A program made the position numbers and the translations under genes. The notes under the pieces were generated by a model. The model was not told the DNA's origin and made no database searches. It worked only from the letters and a program-made list of their open reading frames with translations. From Meandrina meandrites (Eukaryota; Cnidaria; Anthozoa; Scleractinia; Meandrinidae), in contig OY855913.1 of NCBI GenBank assembly GCA_963693305.1, positions 15,903,022-15,967,021 on the forward strand: a DNA stretch of 64,000 nucleotides. The letters are read 5' to 3'. Shown here one piece after another: positions 35,315-46,900 of the stretch (its first letter is position 1; every line of letters begins with the position of its first letter).

Positions 35315-35556
35315 TAGACTGTCCACAGCCTCTCGATTTTTCAACGCAAAAAGCAAACGAAGCGAGCGCGCCGAGGGAGGGGGCGGGAAGCGAGCGAAGC
35401 GAGCGAAAGAAAAATAGAGATTTTTTTCGCTCCCCGCCCCCCACCCCCTTGCTTCTTCCGTTTTGCGCTGGCGTCCAGTTTTCTAGTCGTTCTCACCGCG
35501 CGCTCATTGATCGAAAAAAAAAAAACACGAAAAAATAGAGGGCTGTGAACAGTCTA
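35315..35556. mobile_element. 242-bp MITE with perfect 9-bp duplication, nested
   Basis: Ends TAGACTGTCCACAGCC and GGGCTGTGAACAGTCTA are inverted repeats. CGGTTTCCT flanks both sides (35306-35314 and 35557-35565). GC-rich GCGAGCGAAGCGAGCG units lie in the middle. It is Mutator-like by duplication length. Confidence 0.85.
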
Positions 35557-36009
35557 CGGTTTCCTATATATATTTTACATAACAATTGTAAATGCAGATT
35601 CCGGCAGGGTTAAATTTCTTAATTTCTCGTTTCGGATAAGCTTGCGGATAAAAAATTGAACGTCCCATTGGCGAGATTTCGAGATCCAAATTTTTAAAAT
35701 CCGAGACTCCGAGAACCAAATTTTCAAAATCCGAGACTCCGAGACCGTCATATTTCTTGAAATTCGAGATTCCGAGGCGCTATTTTTAAGCGCCGAGATT
35801 CCGAGACTCGGCGCAAATTGGCCGAGACTCAACATTTTTGAAAGGCCATTCGCCACCCCTAGTGATACTTGGACGACAACAACCGAAAGATAAACATCCT
35901 GAAGGACGAAGAATTCGAGGTCTCAAGAGAAGTCCTGAAGTCCAAGCGTCGGGAACTCAGAAAGCAGGGTATACAGGGGAACAAACCAAACGCCACAGCA
36001 GCCCTGTGA

Positions 36010-37052
36010 AATTCCAACCATCGGTTCATACACTTGACCTTTTACTAACTTTCACTATAATCACTACAATCTATAATCACTTTAGAACTGTTATCGATCA
36101 CTGGAACAGCGATTAAGTTATTAGTGATCATGGAACTGGGCAGTATAAGGTCATTGCCGCGAAATAGAGCTGAACATAGATTTTCAATCAACATTTGCCT
36201 GCTGGTAAAACATAGAAATTGACCTGTATTCATTTTATAGAAGGAATATTTGATCGCTACACTCAAAATACAAGAAAAAAAAGTGCTAGGTAACCGTATT
36301 CGTTTGCGAGAAAACAACGATCTCTCTCTCGCGCGAGCCAGGCCAAGCCGCATAGGAAAAAAAACCCCGCCATTTTGTTTATGTGCGTGCGCTTATTACG
36401 TGTAAAATTCTGCGCAGTAAGGATGCGCAATGCAATACCAAGCAATCCACCAAACCACAACATGCTAGAATACAATTTAAAATATGCTTTATTTTAGGGT
36501 TTTATCATTTTGCACGACCTCTTTACAAAACGTAAAACAGTTTGGTCGTTTTTAAATAATAGTATTTACATACGACAACCTATGTACAACTTTTTCTTTA
36601 TATACAACATAATTTTACAATAGCAAATAAACTTTTCCATTGGGCTGTAAAATACTTAACAGGTTCTACAAAGATTTTAAAAGTGATCAAAAACAGAACT
36701 GAACAAATGGCAAAGTAGCGTACAATTGGTTCAGCGAGCTACACGAAATATAAAATAGAATGTTTCTTTTCTAGATGTGACTGTAACTTCTGAGCTGACA
36801 TGAAACCCTAAATCTGAAAACTATTGAGCAGTACTTTCTTCTCGTGCTATTTGTTCTGTCAAGTTATTTCGAAATAAAATAAAAAATGTAAAATTGTCAC
36901 ATTTGTAGTTTGGCACTCTGTTTATCATTTATTCCCCTCTATGGTATCTAAATATTTTATGTTTCTCTTTTATTTTTACAATACATTTTCTGTTTCCTTT
37001 ACGTGAGAACGATGTTGTTCTTTATAGACCCTATAGCAGCAACAATGTGATC
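36010..37052. other. Intergenic spacer before the coiled-coil gene terminus
   Basis: No coding feature is supported. The segment just left of 37053 is the 3' UTR candidate of the minus-strand coiled-coil gene. AT-rich sequence with several AATAAA-like motifs in reverse orientation (for example TTTATT near 36600). Confidence 0.5.
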
Positions 37053-37908
37053 TCAAGCGACCACGGTGCTACTGGTTGGAGTTTTTGCAATCTTTGCCGC
37101 CTCCATTGAGATGACATCATGAGCTGCGTTGTTTGCCTCTAGGAAGCGATTAATGTGTTCAATGACTCTCATCATTTCAGACTGTAAGGTTACCAATTTG
37201 TCGCCACTTTTAATGCACTTCAGCTCGAATTCGGCAATATCTGCTTTACTTTGCAAACCACGAAGACGATAGAAGTACTCAAGTGCTTCACGCATACGTC
37301 CTTGGAGAACAAACAGCTGAAAAAAAAAAAGAACAAATAAGTCCTAATTAAGGTAGCTTGCATGAGGTTGCCAGGAGATAAAACAAAGGTTAGCAGTTTG
37401 CATGTTGTCACTACAAGGTGGAAAGCACATAATACATACGTTCATCTGCAACAAAAATCTTAATTACAAAATTTATTTTACACGACAAAAAACCTCGACC
37501 AGCAGGTACCAACAGCTAGTCTAGGCGGGAAGATAATGTGTGAGGAGAGAAAAATTGATTATTTGGTTAAATTTATTTATTCGCTTTCGCTGATAAAAAT
37601 ATAGAAAATCCAACGTAGAGGTTATTGTTTTGGTTTTTGAGTAGCAGGTTAATTTTCCAGTTCATTAACCGTAGCAAGTACAGTTGTTTTGTTGTGGATC
37701 ATAACTGAAATTAGCGCTGAAGTGTAACGGAACCCGCACTTAGCCTTTTGTATAACTGTTATCTACCTGCACTGTTTTGAAAGTGATTAATCTTGTAAAA
37801 GCGAAATTCCCTTATAGCCAATAGTCCTTCCTGAAATGTCTTAGATAATGCTTAAGTTAGACTAGTTAATGACATTACCTAATGCGTTAGCATTGTAGTT
37901 TCGGCTTA

Positions 37909-37996
<88 letters not shown>

Positions 37997-40900
37997 TATT
38001 TATATAGCGCCAATATCCTAAAAGTTCAAAAGCGCTTTACAGTTAGAAATATTAAAAACACTTGAAAAATATTAAAAATTGTAAAATAGTTATAAAAAAT
38101 GCCTTAAGACTAATAAAATTAAAAAAAAAAAAAAATGTCGCTAAAAAGTTATAAAAATGCTTTTTTAAAAAGGAACGTTTTTAGTTTATGTTTAAAAAGG
38201 GACACTGAGGAGCTGTTCTTGATGTCAGACGGAAGAGTGTTCCAGAGTGTAGGAGCTGCTACAGAGAAAGATCTTGCGCCATATGTTTTCAAATTGAAGT
38301 GCGGAATGGAAAGAAGTTCTTTAGAAGATGAACGTAGCTGACGAGACGGAGTGTAAGGAGTGAGAAGATCGCGAACGTATGAAGGTGCCAGATCGTTTAG
38401 GGCCTTGTACGTGATGAGTAGAATTTTAAAGATGATACGATAGTTAACAGGAAGCCAGTGGAGATTAAACAAAATAGGTGTGATGTGTTCGTGTTTTCTA
38501 GAGAGGGTGATGAGACGAGCAGCGGCATTCTGGACGTGCTGTAACTTTTTTAAAAGACAGTTTGGTAAGCCATAGAGTAGAGAATTACAGTTATCCAATT
38601 TTGAAGAGACAAACGCATGAACAAGTATTTCAGTGGTGGTCGATGACAGGTACTTCCTTATATTGCTGATATTACGGAGATGATAAAAAGATGATTTGCA
38701 AATACTTGCAATATGTTCATTAAAACGAAAATGATGGTCAAATAGAACTGCATTGTAAAATATTCTTTGGTTACGTTGTTGGAATAAACTCTGCTGTTGG
38801 AGCCAAATAACCGTGTGATTCTTGCTGTCCGAGAAGATCATTTTGCTGTAACAGATCCCGACTTCCCGTTGTTGCAAGCGTGGTTCCCCCTCTGCTAGTT
38901 GTTATCAAGGAGAACGACCGAAATAGCCAAAAAGCTATTATCACAAATGAAAAGATAAAAACTGACCAGGGTATAAAATAAAGAAGAAATATTTTTTAAA
39001 AAGATAAACATATACGAAAATATTTTTGTCTCAAAGAAGCTTCTGAGATGTTAACCCAGCTGAGAGAGCAAATCCTGTTTAGGAAGTAAGAAAGGTTTCT
39101 ATGCGTGTAACATTCTATTCATAGAATGTAACCCGCATGGAAACGTCTCTTACTATTAATTACTGAATTGATTGATTATAGATACAATTACAAACACGAA
39201 TACATCTTTGTCTAAAATTCAGTGAACTGTTTAACCAGCTGAGGGAACAAATCATGCTCAGGAAGTAAGAAAGGTTTCAATGCGTGTAACATTCTATTCA
39301 TAGAATGTAACCCGCATGGAAACGTCTCTTACTATTAATAACTGAATTGATTGATTATAGATACAATTACAAATATGAATTCATTTTCGTCGTAAAGAAG
39401 TCTCTGAAATGTTAAACCAGCCGAGGGAGCAAATCATGTTTAGGAAGCAAGAAAGGTTTCTACACGTTCAACACTTCATTCATAGAATATAACCCGTATG
39501 GAAGCATCTCAGAGTTCAAATAAAATCACAGCTTTTAGCTCGAATTTGAGCGCTTTTTTGACAAGGCTCTTTTTTCCCGACTGTTTACGTGTACACTAAT
39601 TTATGGAAATCTGCCAAGAATCTTTCTTCTACTCTTTCTCCTCGTTTTAAAACGTTTCCAAAAGCTTTAAAAACGTTTCTTGGCTGCTTTATTGTCTGAT
39701 ATGTAATGCTTACTATAACATTATAGAGACTGTGATTTCAGTTGGCCCATCAAAGCATGACATTTTCTATTTCTGTGGTGTAAAGTCGCCGGCAAGTTTG
39801 GTCAAAGTGGCGGCTGCTATTTTGAACCCTGCGTGATCTATCACTATTTATCCCTGGATGGATGGATATTATAAATTTAGTCTTTGCCCGTACAAGTTGG
39901 GATACCACGGTTGGTTCAGCCCACCTTCAGTGTGGGGGCAGGGGTTTCCCAGCTGGTCTCACAATAACTTTAGGGAGATGTGCGCGAGACCGTGGTCTAC
40001 ATGTATATTTAGCTCCTATTAATCGAGCAGGAGGTCTGTATGGGAGAATCTTGACCGAGGTCGTGAGTACTCACGACCTCGGTCAACGATTTCCCATACA
40101 GACCGACTGATCTGGGATAATAAAATGTTTATTTCTAAACGGTTCATGCTCGCGAACATTTTGCATGTGGACGACGATGAAAAATTTGGACAAGAGAGGT
40201 TCAACGGCAGGTATGTTTTCAGTTTCTCTGGCCTCTTTCATTGACTGACACAATATTCTCACAGCCATTTAGGTCCCTTTTAATCGTGTTGAGTGCGTTT
40301 TACATGTAAGTTGTGACATTTCTAGCCGGTGCATGACTGAGCTGAATTAATTTGGCTTAAAATTGCCAAAGTGTGCTCGTTCTCTTTCCTTTTTTTTCGT
40401 CAAGCTTTTTGGCTCTTCCAAAAAGAAGTCAATATTCCTGTCTTTTTGTTTGTAACTTTCACGCCGCAAATGTAACCGGTCTAGATGGTTCTAGATGGGA
40501 AAATCTAGATTGCAGTCAATATCGATTTTAGCCAATCAAAGTTCGTGAATTTGGTATTTCCTAGTCCTTGTGAGACACGGCCACATAATAAAACTATTAA
40601 TAATAACTTTATTTGTTATTCTGTATTAATATTAGGCCGTACGCATTAGCATTTACTAGACGAGAGAACCTATGAGATTGTTGTGGAACACAATGCATGT
40701 GTTCTAATCATTTTGTGTTTGTTTGAAGTTTTTGTGTAAGCTTACCTCTCTGTGATCTTTTAAGCTGTCTTCATTGTTAACTCTTCTCTCGACAAGTCTC
40801 AACAAAGCAGCTCTGTTGTTAAGCAACGTGTTTTGTAATCTTTGGTACACTATCGCCAGCTTCTTGTTTTCACCTAATGCTGTTGTCACCCCTCCCTAAG

Positions 40901-43900
40901 ACAAAACACGGTCAAGTTATTACTTCCAGAAACCATGGCACATTGGAATACAATGGTTAACAACCGTGTATTCTCTATTTTCCAATTGCCCATAATGCAC
41001 TTTGTTTGCCCCCCAAATTTTGCATAAACTATTGTTTTGGGAATTTGCAGTCCTCCCATGAGAATTTGAAAACAACAGTTCATGCAAAATTTGGGGGGCA
41101 AACAAAGTGTATTATGGGTAATTTAAAAATAGTGAATGACACAGTATTTGCCAATCTTCCTGAACGATAGACAGGTGGCTGTACAGAAAAAGGCATCCCC
41201 TATTCAGATTATGGATTGATGCGTTCGATAACATCTCTTTTTTCCAAGCTTGTGAAATTCTTTGGCTTAAGTTGTATGTAACTTTATTTCAACACGGTAA
41301 AATCATCAGGACTTAAAATACATACTTATTTAAAATTACTTAATAATTATTTTACATAATAAATTTAAGATGCAATTAAGAAAGGATGCGATAATTAATT
41401 ATAATAAAAGGCCTGCTTTCCATGAATGCCGTGTTGTTAATATTTACATTGATTCTAGCCAAAGACGAAACTGCTGCAGCCGGATTTAAAGCTTGTGAGA
41501 GTTTGTGCTTGCCGCAGGTCGACAGGTAAACTGTTCCACACCATCGCACCTCTATAGCTAAAACTGTTTTTAAGAAAATTAGTGCGGGGGAGCGGAACAG
41601 TTAGTTTACCCGCGGACCCTCTCAGTGAATAGGCACACGTATCGCTTCTACTAGAAAACATTGTCCTAAGGTAGTCAGGTGCAAGACCATTGAGTGATTT
41701 ATAGACCATGACGGCTGTTTGAAATTTAAATTGGACATCGAGTTTATTCCAGACAAGTCTTGCAATAAGATCATCAGCATTGGCATCGTAGGAAGAAGAG
41801 GTCAAGACACGCGCAGCACGGTTTTGCAGTTTTTGTAGTTTACTTGCCAGAGTTTTATTGTAATTCCCCCAAACGACACTACAATAATCGAAATGGGGTT
41901 GTACTAAAGAGTTATAGATATATAGTAATGTCTTAAATGGAACAAAAGACCTGCTACGCTTTAGGATGCCAATGCCAGATGCAATCTTTTTAGAAATATT
42001 TGTAATATGTAGATTCCAAGTTAGGTTCTTATCTATATATACCTGATTGGCAGTTAGCACATCATTCCTTTCTAACATGTGCGACTCGTGGCTTTCTTTT
42101 CCGCGTCTAGTTCTATCTAAATGTAAAAACACAAACAAGACTCGTCATTATTGCGCTTTTCAATTACATGCGAGTTCTGCCGTCAATCAACAAAGCAGAC
42201 CTCTCAAGAAACAGAAGTTCATTTCAGCCGGGTCAAAAGGTCACGACTGCCGCGTGTGATTTGTAGATTTCACCCATTTTGTTTGTTTCTGCTTTTGAAG
42301 GTTCGTTGGCCGTCGCCATAATTTTGATTGACGGCATCGTTAGTAAAAACATTGACTTGACGAAAACAAAGCAAAGAGAACGAGCAAACTTTGAACTTCA
42401 GAATTCGCACGTTATTGAAAGGCGCAATAAAATATAAACATCCTCTCCTGTGCTATGTCACAGATAGATCATCTTGAAACTTACAATCTCGTACCTCTAA
42501 CTGCACAAGCTTGAAGAAACGAGCGACTCTCGAAAGTTCCGTCTCATAATCAATTTTGATTGCCTTTTTTGAAAGTTAGGCATGCTCAATTCAACCGGAA
42601 TTCCGATATTTTCGGACTTCAAATCGGAACTTTCCAGGGTCGCTCGTTTCCCGACCGCTGGTCAAGAGGAACGAAGACTCTGGATACGAGGCTGGAAAAA
42701 TACGCTTATATGATTACGACAGCACATGCGCCATTTGCAGTTAGCTCTGACCACTTTATGCATGCAGTGGCTCATACACAGGCAATGCGAGAATGTTCAT
42801 GTTGAACTTTTAGCTAGATATACGTTTTGAGATTTGTCAGGTGGCACAAAGAAAGACTGATTGCACATCAAATTTTCCAAATGAAAGGCACAAAAAGCAA
42901 GATCCCTGAAAAAAAAAAGCAAAGCAATGCAACGAAAAACATCCACAGCATTCACTTTATCCACCTTATGTCATCAATACCTTCGAGTTGCTGGAGTGAT
43001 TTCTTCAAGTCTTGTTCAGTTTCAAATCCTGTCTCTATCTGTATCTTTAATTCAGTTATTTCCTCGCTGAAAAATAATCATTTCGAAATTCAGTGAAGTT
43101 CAGCGCGCGAGTGAAATGTGAGCAAGATCGCATCGTACTCACGTCAGATCATTAATATTCTTTTGTGTTGTAGCGATAACTTTATTCATCATTTGAGTTG
43201 AAGATTCCATATCAGCCATTTTCTTCTCCATCATCTCTGACTTCCACGTGATGTGATCCAGGCGTTTGGTGAATTCCATGGTCTCTTTCTGTAACGACAT
43301 AAGCAAGTGTAAGTCTGCTACCGCTAACAAGAATGCTTTTTACATGCTTAGTCGTTGTGTATGAATAGTCAGCACCACTTGGAGTTAAACCTAACAAATT
43401 CTTCGAGAACCTGAATTTATTTTTTTTTTAGATTTACAACTTACGACAATTTTAAATCCGCTAGCAAATATTTGCTAGCCAGATTTCTCTCCTCTCTCTC
43501 GCAAAACAAGTACAGGCAATAGCAATTTTTTTAAGCAGACATTTTTGGGGGGGTCAAGCTTTTACTTTAAGTTACTGTAGGCCTTCATGGACTGATGTTT
43601 TACTATTTTTCTTTTGTTATTTTGAATTATACAAGAAATTAATTTCAATAAAATTCCCAAAAGATCGCGATATAACATTAAGCAAAAACTGTTTTTAGGT
43701 GGAGTGAAGTAACAATGTTAATCCCGTACACCCATCAGCTGGCTTTTATACTAGGTTCTGTAATCTTGCATTACTGAAGATTTGTGTACATGCATTTTGT
43801 CCGGAATATAGAATTCAAGACGTAATGAAACTTAAAACAGTAAAGAAAAAAAGTATACAATTATTAAACAATATAAAGAAAACAGAAACTGTGCAAACCT

Positions 43901-46900
43901 TTAAATCCTCCTCTTTGGGCTGCAATTCAGCGATTTCACTCTGAAATTTAGTCTCCATTTCATTGTGTTGCTGTGCCACTTTATCCAAAATCTTGTCAAG
44001 TTGTGCGATAGTCTAAGTTGGTCAAGAGAATAACTTACATTACTAACTGTGCATTGAACAAAGAAATACAAAATTCGCTTCACTGTTCGATGTCCATTGT
44101 CGCTAATGAAGAACTGGAAAATGTTACAAATTTTAATTAAACAGAAAGATTGACGAGCTATTCACTGCAGCAATGGAGCAGACATTCCACTGTATCAACG
44201 TGTTGACTACGCAAAAAGGATTACTGGTCAATGCAAATGGTTTACCTCTAGTCTCTCATTGTGAATCTTCTCCAACTTCGAAACCTGAGAAAATGAATGA
44301 AAAATGAAGAAATGGAGCAATCAATTATTAATCAAGCAAGCAAGAAAGCAGTCTGTCCGTCTGTCCGTCAGTCAGTCAGTCAGTCAGTCAGTCAGTCAGT
44401 CAGTCAGTCAATGCAATACATTACAAGCATATCAAATAAGACAAAATGTACCACACCTGATCTCTAACATGGTCTACAAGCTTAACTATTTCCTCTGCCC
44501 TCTGGGTCGCCTGTGAAACGGAAAAACATATCATTTGTTAGATAAAATTGTTTGCGTTTTCACTTCAAGGTGAGTGTATGGAGCCACAATTACTTGAAAC
44601 AAATTGTTAGACCCACAAATGACTTACTTTTTCACGTTTCTTTTTGGAGTCAACGTGTGACTTGGCAAGGTCCTGTGTATCTGATGTGATCCTCGCCTGT
44701 GGTTAGACACAAATACATAAGAGCTTTTGTTACTGCTAAAAACAACAACTGACAAAAATAACGTCTGCGACTTAAGTCTTTGAGAGTACTATAACCTTGT
44801 CGACCTCCCACACAAATTGCTTAGGAATCTCTTTTGAACCTATTCATATTCTAATGCTTTTGGGCCTTGTTGCGACATGATACGAATTAACTAATGCAAG
44901 CCATCACAACATGTTGTCCAACATGTCCAAAGACATTGGTCTTTCATTGGTTCCAAACACAATGTTGGGTGGTATTGCATCAAATACATATGTACTAGTA
45001 CCGTTTGTCTGATGGGGAGCAGCGCGAAGGACGGAAAGTGAAAGAACAGATGCGATGCTCCCAACTAACCAAATGCCTGGAAAAGGCTGGACCATGGCAT
45101 CCTCATACGACTGTGGTTTGAAATAAACATAATTTATATATCATCATGAAGTTCAGTGACTCACCTGCAACACTGTCCTGGCATGAGCCTCATCTTTGAG
45201 CTGTTTCTTGAGTGCATCAGCAGTAGTCTTCAGTGATTCTTCAACACCCATCACTTCTTCTTTCTTCACGACTAGGGTTTCAACAAGGTCGTTGTGCAGA
45301 ACTTTAACTTTCTTCGTCTCCTCCTTTGAAACCTAAAATATGAACAGATACATTTAACGAGACACTTAACTCTCACAGTACCGCTTTCTACTCAGCTCTA
45401 CACTCAAATATACATGGGTGCTGATAACAGGCAAGAGATGGGAGTAGGGATGGTGCAGTTGTGAGAGCGCTCAGTCGCCTTGCACCATGCAGTGTGGCCG
45501 GGTTCGAATCCCAGACCCGGTGTCATATGTGGGCCGAGTTTGTTATTGGTTCCCGTCCTTGCTCCGAGGTACCTCCGAGGGTTTTTCTTAGGGTTCTCAG
45601 GTTTTCCTTCCTCCACAAAAACCAACACTCCAAATTCCAATTCGATCTGCGATGCACGTGCACGCTATAATGACCTCCTGGAGCTCTTCTGAGTTATGTG
45701 GGTAAATGACATTTGATCTCATTTCATAACGATCATGTCACGTTTTATCTGCACTCTTTATTATAAGAATGTTGCTTTTCCGGCCCAGGCTGAATATTCT
45801 TATTTTTCCGGCGATTTCAGGCTGAAAATAGTCTTGTGAATATTCTTAGATTATAGCAAACGAAATCTCCGTTTTAGAATATATTGTGGTACTAAATACA
45901 AGTGTTTGGTGTCTAGATCTGTACTGATACCATCTGAAAACCATACAGATGTATTACATGTACCGTTCATGGACCTGTCATTAGCATCGAGCCTTTGGCT
46001 AGTGCAGGCTTTTATCGTTTTATTGGCTGGTTTTGCCGTTTACAGAAAAGGATAATTTTATACGGTTAAGTCAAAAACATATAACTGTATTGTACTTCCA
46101 GATTTTCAACACACAACGTTATATCCTTTTCGAAAAAATTTCAGCCTGGTATTCTTATAAAATATATGCTTATAAAAAAGAGTGTAGTTCACACTATTTT
46201 TCACATCATCACAGCGACATCCAAAAAACCACAGCTCATGGCTAATAAAAAACTTGGTTCTCGTTTCACTGATAATTGTTATCACAGTACATCACGGCTC
46301 ATGGCTATTCTGCAAAGCAATTGTTATCCTATGTTTCATGAGGAGAGAAAAAGTTATTTCACATCTCATGGTAACAAAATGCCAGTTCGAGTAGTTAATT
46401 TTCAGCTTATGATTAAAGCTCTTACCACACTCTAGACTGTACACACCTCCACGTGTAGCCACCGTATCAATTTCCCATTTTTACATTAACACAAGTTTAG
46501 ATTTCAACACTTGCCTCCATTTGTTCTTCTATTTTTTCCATTTCTTGTTCAGCCCGCTTCACAGCTTTCTCGTCAGCAATTTTTTGTTTGGCACTGTCAG
46601 AAAAAAAGGAGAAACACTTCTTGAGGTAAACACAACCAATATCCGACTGTACATAAAAATTAAACAAATTAAAAAGTGTATTTTGATAAGAATTCACCCC
46701 AAATAGTGGAGCTAAATATTACATTGAAAACACTGGTGGCATTAGGCAAATTTCTTACAGGAGAAACAGTAAATCACTGCCTTCCGTGTTTCCTTGTTTT
46801 CACGGCTGGTAAATGATTCTGTTTAGCCAGTCAGGGTATCCAACATTCATTACAGGGTAATCCTTTCTTTTCACCACTTTGTAAGAATTGCTGCTTACAG

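Larger units (their letters stand above)
33219..35860. mobile_element. 2.6-kb transposon with GGGGTGGCGAATGG ends
   Basis: The left end GGGGTGGCGAATGG (33220) is mirrored by CCATTCGCCACCCC (ending 35859). AGTGAT flanks both sides (33213-33218 and 35861-35866), a 6-bp duplication, or 8 bp with one mismatch. Subterminal repeats are strong: AAAATCCGAGCCCGAGAC occurs four times at the left, and AAAATCCGAGACTCCGAGA-like units occur at the right. A possible first exon, ATG at 33698 to a GTAAGT donor at 33770, encodes MAESEEETEEGFEPAKKGIK. It may belong to the transposase gene, but no catalytic domain follows. Two younger elements are nested inside (34288 and 35315). Ends and duplication length are closest to hAT-like elements. 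Confidence 0.75.
33000..36009 (+). pseudogene. Crypton-derived recombinase-like (DUF3504-type) fragment, split by a transposon
   Basis: The left part (about 33000-33218) encodes FQRFINE, then FLEIPPDELDKLLCNFY and YEPDTISSFSRSIQ. The right part (35861-36009) continues YLDDNNRKINILKDEEFEVS, EVLKSKRRELRKQG and NKPNATAAL. These are the N-terminal tyrosine-recombinase-like segments of the Crypton-derived family (KCTD1, QRICH1 and ZMYM relatives), which is highly multicopy in corals. A small frameshift lies near 33080-33090. A TGA stop replaces the expected CGA arginine after SRSIQ. A 2.6-kb element interrupts the reading frame exactly at that codon. The catalytic recombinase part is missing. Confidence 0.7.

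Noticed and set aside
39045..39510. CRISPR or centromeric satellite
   Set aside because: Only 2.6 tandem copies of a 180-bp unit with no separate spacers, and located within a gene intron.
45447..45530. tRNA gene
   Set aside because: A- and B-box-like sequences are present, but the acceptor and anticodon stems do not pair and a SINE body follows.
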